Shown: positions 25,125-33,839, counted from the stretch's first letter. The stretch: DNA of 38,747 nucleotides from Candidatus Eisenbergiella stercoravium (GCA_019113175.1 DXHY01000086.1:1-38747); one strand, 5' to 3'. Numbers and translations: made by a program. The notes: generated by a model not told the origin, from the letters alone.

Positions 25125-26132
25125 ATGAAAGCAATACTTTATGAAGGAGCAGAGAAACTTCAGGTGAAAGATGTTCCAATACCGGAAGTGCCGAAAGGCT
25201 GGGGGCTGATCCGGGTTTCTTACGCAGGAATCTGCGGGACCGATCTAAATATCTATGCTGGAACTCATCCGAGAGCAAAATCTCCCCTAGTTATGGGACA
25301 TGAATTTTCGGGTGTCATGGCCCAGGATGCGCCGGGACTTCCCAGAGGGACCAGAGTGACGGCCTCTCCGCTTCTGTCTTGTGGAAAATGTGAGCCGTGC
25401 AGAAATGGAAACAGTCATGTATGCAATACCCTGAAACTGATCGGAATTGATCGGGATGGCGCCATGGCAGAATATACGGTGGTTCCTCTGGAAAACATTG
25501 TCCCCCTTTCCGACCGAATTTCTGATCGGATGGGAGCTGTGGTGGAACCGATAGCCGTGGGGGTGCATACGATAAGGGAATGTGGATACCATCCAGGTGA
25601 TAATGCTCTTATTTTCGGATGTGGGGCAATTGGGCTAATTCATGCACTGATTCTGCGTCATGCAGGGGTATCCAATATCGTCATGGCTGAAACTGACCCG
25701 ATAAGGGCCGGTTTGGGAAAAGAAATGGGATTTGAGGTGATTGAATCTACACAGGAAGCTTTGGGAAAGGCTATTTGGGAGAAGACAAATGGAAATGGTT
25801 TTGATTGGGTATTTGACTGTGCAGGTGTACAGCCTGTAGCTGATAAACTTCTGGATGCGGTGAAGGTAAAGGGATGTATTGTTATTGTCGCTTCCTATAA
25901 GAAACCGGCAAGTCTACCGTTGATCAAGGGAATGTTCAAGGAGGCGCGTATCCAGTTCGTAAGGGTATACCGGCAGAAAGATTTTGAAATTGCGGCACAG
26001 CTGGTCGGTGAAGAGCCGGATTTTGAAAAGATCGTGACGCATATCCTTCCGGCACAGGATGCTCAGAAGGGATTTAATCTGTTGACTACTCGGGGAACAG
26101 GAGCAGTTAAAGTGGTATTTTCATTTATATAG
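25125..26132 (+). CDS. Zinc-dependent alcohol/sorbitol dehydrogenase-type MDR
   Basis: A protein of about 335 aa. Catalytic zinc ligands are in GICGTDLN and GHEFSG. The structural zinc lobe has CGKCEPCRNGNSHVC, and the cofactor motif is FGCGAIGLIHALI, followed by an acidic residue (MAETD) that suggests NAD use. It resembles threonine, butanediol, galactitol-phosphate and sorbitol dehydrogenases. An in-frame ATG at 25095 overlaps the previous gene's stop (ATGA), but TTTGGAGGAGGAAG directly before 25125 and the family start MKAILYEG favour 25125. It is likely a polyol or aldonate dehydrogenase acting on a product of the uronate pathway. Confidence 0.88.
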   Translation: MKAILYEGAEKLQVKDVPIPEVPKGWGLIRVSYAGICGTDLNIYAGTHPRAKSPLVMGHEFSGVMAQDAPGLPRGTRVTASPLLSCGKCEPCRNGNSHVCNTLKLIGIDRDGAMAEYTVVPLENIVPLSDRISDRMGAVVEPIAVGVHTIRECGYHPGDNALIFGCGAIGLIHALILRHAGVSNIVMAETDPIRAGLGKEMGFEVIESTQEALGKAIWEKTNGNGFDWVFDCAGVQPVADKLLDAVKVKGCIVIVASYKKPASLPLIKGMFKEARIQFVRVYRQKDFEIAAQLVGEEPDFEKIVTHILPAQDAQKGFNLLTTRGTGAVKVVFSFI

Positions 26133-26141
26133 GAGGAAACG

Positions 26142-26900
26142 ATGAACTGTTTTGATCTATCTGGTAAAACGGCGATTGTAACGGGAGGTGGCAGAGGCCT
26201 GGGACTGGGAATGTCCCAGGCTCTGTGTGAGGCAGGAGCTTCGGTTGTGATGATCGGAAGCGGTGAATCTTCACTTCAGTCGGCTGGAAAATTGTCAGAG
26301 CAGGGATACAAAGCCTGTGGCATGAAAGGAGATCTGAGCCGCAGAGAAAACATCCCGGATATATTTGAACAAGCTGTGAAACTCTTGGATGGACATCTGG
26401 ATATCCTGGTGAATGATGCAGGGGTTCAAAGGCGGAACAGATGTGAGGATTTTTTACCGGAAGACTGGGATACTGTTCTGGCAGTTAATCTTACAGCAGT
26501 ATTTCAGATGTGCCAGCTGGCGGGAAGAAAGATGCTTGTGCAAGGGAGTGGAAAAATCATCAATGTGGCTTCTATGTTAAGCTTTTTTGGCGGTTTCACT
26601 GTTCCGGCGTATGCGGCAAGCAAGGGAGGCGTCGCACAATTGACCAAGGCACTGTCCAACGAATGGGCAGGACGGGGAATTCAGGTGAATGCCATTGCGC
26701 CCGGATATATGGCAACGGAAATGAATGAAGCATTGATTCGTGACAGAAAGAGAAATGAGGAAATCCTTCATAGAATTCCAGCGGGGCGCTGGGGCACGCC
26801 GAGTGATATGAAGGGACTGGTAATTTTTCTGGCGTCCTCGGCCTCGGATTATGTCAGTGGCACAGTGATTCCGGTAGATGGAGGCTATCTTGGAAAATAA
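26142..26900 (+). CDS. kduD: 2-dehydro-3-deoxy-D-gluconate 5-dehydrogenase KduD-like SDR
   Basis: A 252-aa SDR close to KduD: NCFDLSGKTAIVTGGGRGLG at the start, NVASMLSFFGG (catalytic Ser), YAASK (Tyr/Lys) and the very KduD-like tail with NAIAPGYMATEMN, EEILHRIPAGRWGTPSD and VSGTVIPVDGGYL. KduD interconverts 2,5-diketo-3-deoxygluconate and KDG, the step after KduI for unsaturated uronates. No KduI, KDG kinase or KDPG aldolase is in the window, so the rest of the pathway is encoded elsewhere or replaced by the RraA-type aldolase. It lies 9 nt after the MDR gene and is the last gene of the operon. A gluconate 5-dehydrogenase is the alternative. Confidence 0.85.
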   Translation: MNCFDLSGKTAIVTGGGRGLGLGMSQALCEAGASVVMIGSGESSLQSAGKLSEQGYKACGMKGDLSRRENIPDIFEQAVKLLDGHLDILVNDAGVQRRNRCEDFLPEDWDTVLAVNLTAVFQMCQLAGRKMLVQGSGKIINVASMLSFFGGFTVPAYAASKGGVAQLTKALSNEWAGRGIQVNAIAPGYMATEMNEALIRDRKRNEEILHRIPAGRWGTPSDMKGLVIFLASSASDYVSGTVIPVDGGYLGK

Positions 26901-27307
26901 TTTCTAAAAGTATCCACTATTCTTATAGAAATAGCTTTATTTAATGTGTAGAAAAATGTAAAATGTTGCTTAATGGCAATCGGCAGGATTCCCTTGCATA
27001 GGCCTTCCTTTCTCCCGGATTCTTGTGTGCCTGGAAATAGAGGCATCCTTTCGGTGTTATTTCAATAAAACAAAATATTTATCTGATTTTTATTATGTAC
27101 GACGTAGATGTTGATCGGAACATCTATACGGTGGTGACTTCAAAATACAGTGACATTTGAGGAGAATTTATTTCAAATGGGTGATACAATCATGGTACAA
27201 AGCCTGCTTCTTGAAGATCATAAAACGGGGAAATAGGATGTGTTTATGAAATGGTTCGCAGAGAATTAAGGGAAAACGAAGATACTCAGTAACGGAGGAA
27301 AAACAGT
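26901..27307. other. AT-rich intergenic gap without a visible gene
   Basis: Four hundred bases between KduD and the alpha-galactosidase. No reading frame with a family match was seen. TAGATGTT (27105-27112) and AACATCTA (27119-27126) form a perfect 8-bp inverted repeat with a 6-nt spacer that could be an operator or a weak hairpin. No clear promoter pair was found; GGAGG before 27308 serves the next gene. Base composition changes here from AT-rich to GC-rich. Confidence 0.5.
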
Positions 27308-29355
27308 ATGCTCAGAATCAGGGGGATGGAAATCCGGCTGTCCGGGGGAAAGGCCTTCAGGGTCCCGGGAAAAGACCTCTCAGACGGCCGGAGAGAAGAA
27401 AATCAGGAACTCTCGGCGGGCCTTTCCATGATACCGGCCGGAGAGGGAATGGCCGTATTCGTGGAAGTTTCGCTGAAGGAAGGAACTCTGGACGGCGCCT
27501 GTGCGGTCAGACTGGAGCTGGACTTGCCGGAAACAGCCTTCTTGGCGGATTACCGGCATAAAGAATACTGGTGCAGTCCGTTTTTCTGCAAAGGAGCGGA
27601 TGAGATCCCGGATCAGACACAGGCCCTTCTGTGGAAGGAAGGAGAGATGTTCAGGTATCTTCTTCCTGTCTGCAGCGGACAGTATAAGGCGGTAATGAAG
27701 GGGAACTGCCTGCGCCTGGAAAGCGGATACGACGGGCTGTCCGCCTGCAGCGGCCTGGCGTTCGTATGGGGAGAGGGAAAAAATCCGTACCGCCTGGCGG
27801 AACGGGTGACGGAAGCGGCCTTTTCCCTGCTTCCGGGCGGCATGCGGGGCAGAACGGGAAGAAGATACCCGGAAGTGTTTGAGTATCTGGGCTGGTGCAG
27901 CTGGGACGCTTTCCAGATCCGGGTGTCTGAGGAAGGGCTTCTTGCCAAGTGTAAGGAGTTTGCTGAAAAGAAGATTCCGGTCAGGTGGGCGGTGATCGAT
28001 GATATGTGGGAGGATGTGAAAGACCTTTATGATCTGGAAAAACCGGATTATGAGACAGTGTTTGAAAACAGGCATAATACCAAACTGGCATCCTTCGAAG
28101 CGGACCCGTACCGCTTTCCCGGAGGGCTTGCCCGCTGCGTGAGGAGGATGAAGGAAGAGTGCGGGATACAGGCCGGAGTCTGGCACACCATAAACGGTTA
28201 CTGGAAGGCGTGGATGAAACCGGGAAGCTGGCTGAGGAATATCAGGACTGCCTGATGAAGGGAAGCAGCGGCCAGCTGGTGCCGGACTGGCACTTTGAAA
28301 AAGCCTTCCGGTATTATGAGGGGTGGCACCGCTTCCTGAAGGAGTGCGGGGTGGCGTTTGTCAAGATCGACAACCAGAGCACGCTGGAAAGAAATTATGG
28401 AGGAAAGGCGCCGATTGGAGAAGTGGCGGAGAATCTCCACAAAGCCATCGAGGCTTCTACCGGCCTGTATTTTGACCAGGCGGTGATCAACTGCATGGGA
28501 ATGGCCGGAGAAAACATGTGGAACCGTCCAGCCACCGCGGTATCCCGGTGCAGCGACGATTTCCTGCCGGAGAACCGGGAGTGGTTTACAAAGCATATCC
28601 TGCAGTGCTCGTACAATTCGCTGGTGCAGGGGAATTTTCTGTGGTGCGACTGGGATATGTGGTGGACCTCAGACGGACAGGCGTTAAAGAACAGCCTGCT
28701 GAGGGCGGTGAGCGGAGGTCCGGTATACGTGAGCGACCGTCTTGGAGAGAGCAGGAAGGAGATTCTGGAGCCGCTGGTGCTTTCTGATGGAAGGGTGTTA
28801 AGATGTGACAGGCCGGGAGTGCCGGCGGCGGACTGCCTGCTGGAGGACCCGGTGGAAAGCGGGAAACCGTTCAAGGTATACAGCACCTGTGGAAACAGCG
28901 CTGCGGTGGCGGTGTTCAACCTGGATGAAAGGGAAAAGCCGGTGGAAGGAAGCCTTGGAACGCAGGAGCTGGAAATGGAGGAGACAAAAGTCCTCGCCTG
29001 GGAAAGCCTTTCCGGTGGATGGAAGGTTCTGGAAAAAGGGGAAAGAGAAGCCATACGTCTTGAGAACCGCGATGATTTCCGGTTTTACCTGATGATACCG
29101 CTGGAAGAAGGATTCACGCCGGTGGGTCTGAAGGAAAAGTGGATCGCTCCGAAAACAATAGAAGGAAGGAACGGGAACACGGTTATTCTGAAGGAGGGAG
29201 GAACGTTCCTGTTTTACAGCGATCAGAAGATCAGTCATGCGGTTGTTAATGGAAGAGAGGAAAAGGTGTCGAATGAGAAAGCGCCTCTCTATGAGATCTG
29301 CTGTGAAACAGACGGCCCATGGTCTGTGAGCATTTTTCAGCGGGCGGAAGATTGA
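27308..29355 (+). pseudogene. Sip1/raffinose-synthase-type (GH36-like) alpha-galactosidase, single-base frameshift
   Basis: It starts at 27308 behind GGAGG. The first frame (to a TGA at 28253-28255) gives YLGWCSWDAFQIRVSEEGLL, WAVIDDMWED and GVWHTINGYW. The overlapping second frame carries on with GVDETGKLAEEYQ, AFVKIDNQS (nucleophile Asp), SRCSDDF (acid/base Asp) and LWCDWDMWWTSD. Joined, they form a full protein of about 680 aa of the Sip1/raffinose synthase group of clan GH-D. One base is missing at 28203-28208 (TGGAAGGC); TGG-AAR-GGC would restore it. Either the gene has just decayed or the sequence has an indel error. No signal peptide, so likely cytoplasmic cleavage of alpha-galactosides. 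Confidence 0.85.
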
Positions 29356-29376
29356 TGCCTGGAAATGGAGGAAACG

Positions 29377-30606
29377 ATGAAAGATTATGTGACGGAAAGC
29401 TCCCATAAGCTTTCGATTGCGTATGAGCCGGACGTTCTTATAGCAGGAGGCGGGATTGCCGGTGTTGCAGCCGCTCTCGCCGCTGCAAGGAACGGCGCAA
29501 CAGTTCTTCTGGTAGAAAAGCAGTGTATGGTTGGGGGACTGGCAACCTCCGGCCTGGTGGCGGAATATCTTCCGCTGTGTGATGGAATGGGGCATCAGGT
29601 GTGTTTTGGAATCGCGGAAGAGCTGCTCCGCCTTTCCCTGGAGTCCGGCGCAAAGCAGCCGATTCCCACCGCATGGCTTCAGGACGTTCCCGGGGAAGAG
29701 AGAAAAAAGATGCGTTATCGCGTTCAGTTTAATCCGCATCATTTTGCCCTTCTGCTGGAGCAGCGGCTGCTCAGGGAAAAGGTTCAGCTTTTATACGATA
29801 CGAGGATCTGCGCGGCTCTATGCCGGGATCAGCGCATTGAATATCTGGTTGCGGAAAACCGGAGCGGTAGATTTGCCATAAAGGCAAAAACATATGTGGA
29901 CGCCACAGGCGATGCGCTGTTGTATGAACTGGCAGGCCTTCCGGTCAGAACATTTTCAAAAGGTAATATACTGGCAGGCTGGTATTACTTCTTTGATGGG
30001 AAAAAGGTAAATCTCAGACCGCTGGGATTTGCGGAAGTATTTGACGGGAGCAAAAAAGAAAATGTCAGACCGCTGGCCGACAGAAGATTTTCCGGTACAA
30101 GTGGTGAAGATATCACGGATTTTCTCCTTCTGTCTCACCAGGCCATTCTGGATGATATCAGAGAAAGAAAGGAGTCCGGAGGAAATCCGGATCTGGAACT
30201 TACCACGATTGCCGGAATGCCGCAGCTGCGGATGATCCGCTGTATCGAAGGAGAATACTGCCTGAAGGAGACGGAAAATGAGGTCTGCTTTCCTGACAGC
30301 ATAGGAATGACAGGGGACTGGAGAAAGAGCGGTATGAGATATGAAATCCCATACCGCGCCTTATATAACAGTGCCCTTCGTAATGCAATTTGTGCAGGAA
30401 GATGTATCAGCGTGGACGATGGCATGTGGGACATCTCCCGGGTGATTCCGCCCTGTGTGGTGACTGGGGAAGCGGCAGGAACGGCAGCGGCCCTGGCGGA
30501 GGATTTCCACACGCTGTCCTATGATAAGCTTGCGGAAAGGCTGGAAGCGCAGGGCCAGAAGCTGAAAATTTCCCAGGTGTCTACAGACTCAGCTCAGCTC
30601 TCTTGA
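29377..30606 (+). CDS. FAD-dependent oxidoreductase (PF12831-type)
   Basis: A protein of about 409 aa. The N-terminal dinucleotide fold is DVLIAGGGIAGVAAALAAARNGATVLLVEK, followed by MVGGLATSGLVAEY, typical of the FAD_oxidored family. A second FAD-contact segment, TYVDATGDALLYELAG, lies in the middle, and CAGRCISVDDGMWDISRVIPPCVVTGEAAGTAAALA lies near the C-terminus. Reactions in this family are mostly unknown; the members are common in plant-glycan loci. An ATG at 29365 is in frame, but the GGAGG inside that codon run serves the ATG at 29377. It lies 21 nt after the alpha-galactosidase gene. Its 3' end overlaps the convergent glycyl radical enzyme gene by 26 bp. Confidence 0.87.
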   Translation: MKDYVTESSHKLSIAYEPDVLIAGGGIAGVAAALAAARNGATVLLVEKQCMVGGLATSGLVAEYLPLCDGMGHQVCFGIAEELLRLSLESGAKQPIPTAWLQDVPGEERKKMRYRVQFNPHHFALLLEQRLLREKVQLLYDTRICAALCRDQRIEYLVAENRSGRFAIKAKTYVDATGDALLYELAGLPVRTFSKGNILAGWYYFFDGKKVNLRPLGFAEVFDGSKKENVRPLADRRFSGTSGEDITDFLLLSHQAILDDIRERKESGGNPDLELTTIAGMPQLRMIRCIEGEYCLKETENEVCFPDSIGMTGDWRKSGMRYEIPYRALYNSALRNAICAGRCISVDDGMWDISRVIPPCVVTGEAAGTAAALAEDFHTLSYDKLAERLEAQGQKLKISQVSTDSAQLS

Positions 30607-32656
30607 TGATGTGGTCCTGGTAATCCTTATCCAGTTCCACAAAGTAGCCGCTCCATCCCCAGACGCGCACGATCAGGTTCCTGTATTTCTCCGGATGCTT
30701 CTGCGCGTCAAGCATGGTATCCCGGTTGACGGAATTGAGCTGAAGCTGATGGCCGCCCAGATCTACAAAGGATTTGACCAGTGCGGCGACCTTGGAGATG
30801 CTTTCCTCATTGCGGAACAGGGTATCATGCAGCTCCAGCGTCAGGGGTCCTCCGTTTATGACTTCGCTCAGCTCCGGCTTTGTGAAGGATTTTACAATGG
30901 AAACGGGCCCCTTGTTTCTTGCGAACAGGCTGGGAGAATAGTTGCAGGCAAAGCCTTCGCCGGCCCGGCGGCCGTCCGGAGTAGCTCCCAGATCGCGGGA
31001 AAACCACAGATAATACATGGCGGAACCGGTCCCTGCCCGGAAGCAGCCGCCTCTTTCGTTCCGGCGTCCCTTCAGGGATTCCGAAAAGGCATGCAGAAGA
31101 TCTGATGCGATGGAATCCGCCAGGGGATCATTATTCCCCATCTTGGGCGCTTCGTAGCGCAGGAGATGAAGCAGGTGGTCATATCCTTCAAAATCCTTTT
31201 CCATGGCATCCAGCAGGTCCGTGTGGGACACCTCACCGGTATCAAAGATATATTTCTTTACCGCAGCCAGGGAGTCTGCCGCTGTGGAAAGGCCTGCGCC
31301 GTGGAAGCCGTAATTGTTGTATACACAGCCGAGAGAGACATCTTTTCCCTTTTCCACGCAGCTTTCCATCATCAGGGAAAGGAAGGGAGAGGGGTAAATA
31401 TAAAGATTTTTCGTGTTTTCACACATCTGATCCACCCGGCTGCGGATTTCCGCCTTTACCTGATCCCAGACCGACTCATAGTCAGGCGCCTGCGGAAGAG
31501 CGCGGACGATGACGTCTCTCACTACCTGGGCAAAGCAGAGTGCGTCGATATTTGGAATCTCCATGCCTTTGCCGGGGATGATGAACTCCCAGCAGGCCGC
31601 CACGGCATAATCTCTGGCATCTTCTGTCCTGTATCCAAGCCTTTCCAGACCGGGAATGACTACGTCGTCATTGGAATACTGAGGAAAGCCGAGTCCCTGT
31701 TTGGTCAGTCTGGTTCCCAGCTCATAAATGGAAAGAGGCGTATCTTTATTGACTCGGAGGTTGATTTTGGGATCGATGAGCTTCAGCTCCAGGCTTGCCT
31801 GAAGGCAGAGCGCGGAAAGCCGGCTGAAGCCATCCTTTCCATCCGGCGTGAGGCCTCCGAGCACCATGCTCTGGCCGTTATCTCCCTGCTGCATGCCGGG
31901 GTAGAGATCACTGTCTATGTTAAAGGTAAGAAAATATTCTTCCAGAAGCTCCAGAGCGGATTCTTCCGTCAGCCGCCCACTTTCCAGATCCTTCTGAAAC
32001 CAGGGAAGCATATACTGGTCAAAGCGTCCCAGTGTATTGTGGTAGCTGCCGGAAAGCCACATGGTAAAGTGCATGATTCTCTGCATCTGCAGAGCATCCT
32101 GCAGTGTTTCCGGGGCGTTTCCCAGCAGGCGGGAAAGACGCTCTGCGATTTCCGTAAGTCCCTGTCTGCGGGCTTCCTGGCTGTAGCGCAGGATCAGATC
32201 CGTCATGGCATCCAGAATTTCCAGCTCCCCGTTCAGATATTCCGCTTCGGAGAGCTTTCCCTGTGTCAGAAATTCCCTTTCCTGTTCCTCCACACGCCGG
32301 CGCATGCCCGCAAATCCAAGGGTGAGAAAACGGCTGTAATCCACGCAGATGTTGGACAGCTCGCCGGATTCGTGCAGGCGGTGATGCATGGTGATCTCCT
32401 CCTTTTCTTCCGGAGTAAAAAGCGCCTGCAGAGTAGGATTGGTGCGCACAAATGCGATGGTCTGGTCAGGGAAAAAGGCCGGAGTTTCTTCGTTCAGCAT
32501 ATAGACCAGGCGCTTTACGGCGCGTCTGGTATCGCAAAGTCCCTCCTTTTCAAAGGTGCGGGCCAGAAGAAACTCATCGGAGGCAGCCTTCCGGCAGGTC
32601 CGGTGTCCATGATTCTCCACGAAAAATTTTCTCAGTCTGCTGATTCGTTCTGTCAT
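30581..32656 (-). CDS. Glycyl radical enzyme of unknown substrate (PFL-like family)
   Basis: A 691-aa member of the pyruvate formate-lyase superfamily. The thiyl-radical site is Cys355 with Glu357 in AVAACWEFI, the CxE arrangement of dehydratase/lyase-type glycyl radical enzymes, where PFL itself has adjacent Cys-Cys. The glycyl radical is expected at Gly667 in RVWGWSGYFVELD, 24 residues from the end. Most characterised relatives read RVxGYSxxF, so two Trp here are unusual. The protein is shorter than the characterised dehydratases (about 780-850 aa), mostly at the N-terminus. It is made after its activase with an ATGA overlap, under a perfect promoter and LacI-type operators. The neighbouring arabinofuranosidases suggest a sugar- or polyol-derived substrate. 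Confidence 0.9.
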   Translation of the reverse strand: MTERISRLRKFFVENHGHRTCRKAASDEFLLARTFEKEGLCDTRRAVKRLVYMLNEETPAFFPDQTIAFVRTNPTLQALFTPEEKEEITMHHRLHESGELSNICVDYSRFLTLGFAGMRRRVEEQEREFLTQGKLSEAEYLNGELEILDAMTDLILRYSQEARRQGLTEIAERLSRLLGNAPETLQDALQMQRIMHFTMWLSGSYHNTLGRFDQYMLPWFQKDLESGRLTEESALELLEEYFLTFNIDSDLYPGMQQGDNGQSMVLGGLTPDGKDGFSRLSALCLQASLELKLIDPKINLRVNKDTPLSIYELGTRLTKQGLGFPQYSNDDVVIPGLERLGYRTEDARDYAVAACWEFIIPGKGMEIPNIDALCFAQVVRDVIVRALPQAPDYESVWDQVKAEIRSRVDQMCENTKNLYIYPSPFLSLMMESCVEKGKDVSLGCVYNNYGFHGAGLSTAADSLAAVKKYIFDTGEVSHTDLLDAMEKDFEGYDHLLHLLRYEAPKMGNNDPLADSIASDLLHAFSESLKGRRNERGGCFRAGTGSAMYYLWFSRDLGATPDGRRAGEGFACNYSPSLFARNKGPVSIVKSFTKPELSEVINGGPLTLELHDTLFRNEESISKVAALVKSFVDLGGHQLQLNSVNRDTMLDAQKHPEKYRNLIVRVWGWSGYFVELDKDYQDHIIKRAELSL

Positions 32657-33534
32657 AATATAACACTCCTTATTTTATATTTTTCAAAAATATGTTCCGG
32701 TATCTGAAGCGGGGCGGAGGTGTCGAACTCCGGACGGTATTCCATGCCCACCATACTGTATTTTGCACCCGCGGTCTGGTGGTAGGGGAGCAGCTCTACA
32801 CGAAGCAGGGAAGGGGCCCCGGACAGGAAGGCGGCAGTCTGCTCCAGGTTTTCCTCCGTGTTATTCACTCCGGGAATCAGGGGAATACGGACCACAAATT
32901 CCTTCTTCCCCCGGCAGAGACGGGTGAGATTTTCCAGAATGATCCGGTTGTCTGCCCCTGTATAGTGGCGGTGAAGCGCAGGGTCCATCAGCTTTACGTC
33001 CATCATGATGAAGGACAGACGGTCCGTCACTGCCTGAAAAAGATCGGACGGAGCATAAGCGGAGGTTTCAATGGCCGTATGCAGATCCGGAATCTGATCC
33101 AGTACCTCAAGAAGAAACTCTCCCTGCATCAGAGGTTCTCCGCCGGAAAAGGTGACGCCGCCTCCCAGTGCGGTATAGTAGTCGCTGTTTTCCCGGATGA
33201 GGCTTACCAGCTCCCGGGAAGACATTTTCTTCCCGCTGATCTGACGCATCCCGAGAGGACAGACCTCCACACAGGCTCCACAGGCTGTGCAGCCTTCGGG
33301 AGAAGCCGGGGCATGAATCTCCTTCTGTTCGGTAAGGGGGCAGACCTGCCGGCATTTTCCGCAGCTGCTGCAGGAGCTCCGGCTGAACATGAGCTGCGGC
33401 TTCGCGGAAAGTCCTTCCGGATTATGACACCACTGACAGCGCAGAGGGCAGCCCTTGAAAAAAACGGTCTGCCTTACGCCCGGTCCGTCATGAACGGCAA
33501 ATTCCTTTACATCAAAAATGGTTCCTGATTTCAT
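32653..33534 (-). CDS. Glycyl radical enzyme activating protein (radical SAM)
   Basis: A 293-aa activase. The radical-SAM cluster motif is C29-x3-C33-x2-C36 in FKGCPLRCQWCHNPEG. It is followed by a ferredoxin-like insert with two CxxCxxCxxxC clusters (CSSCGKCRQVC near 55-65 and CTACGACVEVC near 83-93), and then the SAM-binding GGG/GGEP segments GGGVTFSGGEPL. This form with extra clusters activates dehydratase-type glycyl radical enzymes by abstracting H from the target glycine. It is the first gene of the minus-strand operon; its last four bases (ATGA) overlap the start of the glycyl radical enzyme. The leader contains a GTCTGT/ACAGAC hairpin (33570-33585). Confidence 0.94.
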   Translation of the reverse strand: MKSGTIFDVKEFAVHDGPGVRQTVFFKGCPLRCQWCHNPEGLSAKPQLMFSRSSCSSCGKCRQVCPLTEQKEIHAPASPEGCTACGACVEVCPLGMRQISGKKMSSRELVSLIRENSDYYTALGGGVTFSGGEPLMQGEFLLEVLDQIPDLHTAIETSAYAPSDLFQAVTDRLSFIMMDVKLMDPALHRHYTGADNRIILENLTRLCRGKKEFVVRIPLIPGVNNTEENLEQTAAFLSGAPSLLRVELLPYHQTAGAKYSMVGMEYRPEFDTSAPLQIPEHIFEKYKIRSVIL

Positions 33535-33619
33535 GAGAAATACCCCCGCGTTCTCTGTATTTTAGTAATGTCTGTGTTGACAGACGGAATCCGTAAAAAA
33601 TGAATCAAATGAACTGCAA

Positions 33620-33648
33620 ATAACATTAACGTTAATGTTATCGATAAC
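33620..33648. promoter_or_regulatory. Overlapping LacI-type operators at the glycyl radical operon promoter
   Basis: A perfect 22-bp palindrome spans 33620-33641 with core CATTAACGTTAATG. A second perfect palindrome, GTTATCGATAAC, spans 33637-33648. Both have the central CG typical of LacI-family sites and their centres are 12 bp apart. They lie immediately downstream of the minus-strand -10 box, where bound repressor would block initiation. The divergent lacI gene is the natural source of the regulator. The 14-bp core of the first site recurs at 35044-35057. Confidence 0.8.
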
Positions 33649-33651
33649 TGG

Positions 33652-33680
33652 ATTATAATTCAAAAGATATTTTCTGTCAA
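33652..33680 (-). promoter_or_regulatory. Consensus sigma-A promoter of the activase/glycyl radical enzyme operon
   Basis: On the minus strand, TTGACA (33680-33675) and TATAAT (33657-33652) are separated by exactly 17 nt, a full-consensus promoter. The predicted start is near 33645, inside the second operator palindrome, giving a leader of about 110 nt before the activase. Confidence 0.85.
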
Positions 33681-33792
33681 TGCAAACAGAATTACAAAAT
33701 AAATAAAAATATACAGAAAATATGCCATATAATATAAATAATAACTACAATAAAAGATTGTAAATCAAAAGACAGGAGAAGAAAATGCGGAA

Positions 33793-33820
33793 TTGACATA
33801 TCAGGATTCTGTGTTATTAT
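33793..33820 (+). promoter_or_regulatory. Promoter of the lacI-arabinofuranosidase genes
   Basis: TTGACA (33793-33798) and TATTAT (33815-33820) with a 16-nt spacer. The predicted start is near 33827, giving a leader of about 130 nt that contains the duplicated hairpin/start modules. The interval 33661-33792 is AT-rich with no gene. Confidence 0.75.
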
Positions 33821-33839
33821 GAAAAAGAGTTGTGAAAAG

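Noticed and set aside
31166-32707. 513-codon + strand frame opposite the glycyl radical enzyme
   Set aside because: Long but without motifs, and it runs straight through the activase/GRE junction; the minus strand has intact catalytic motifs, promoter and ribosome sites.
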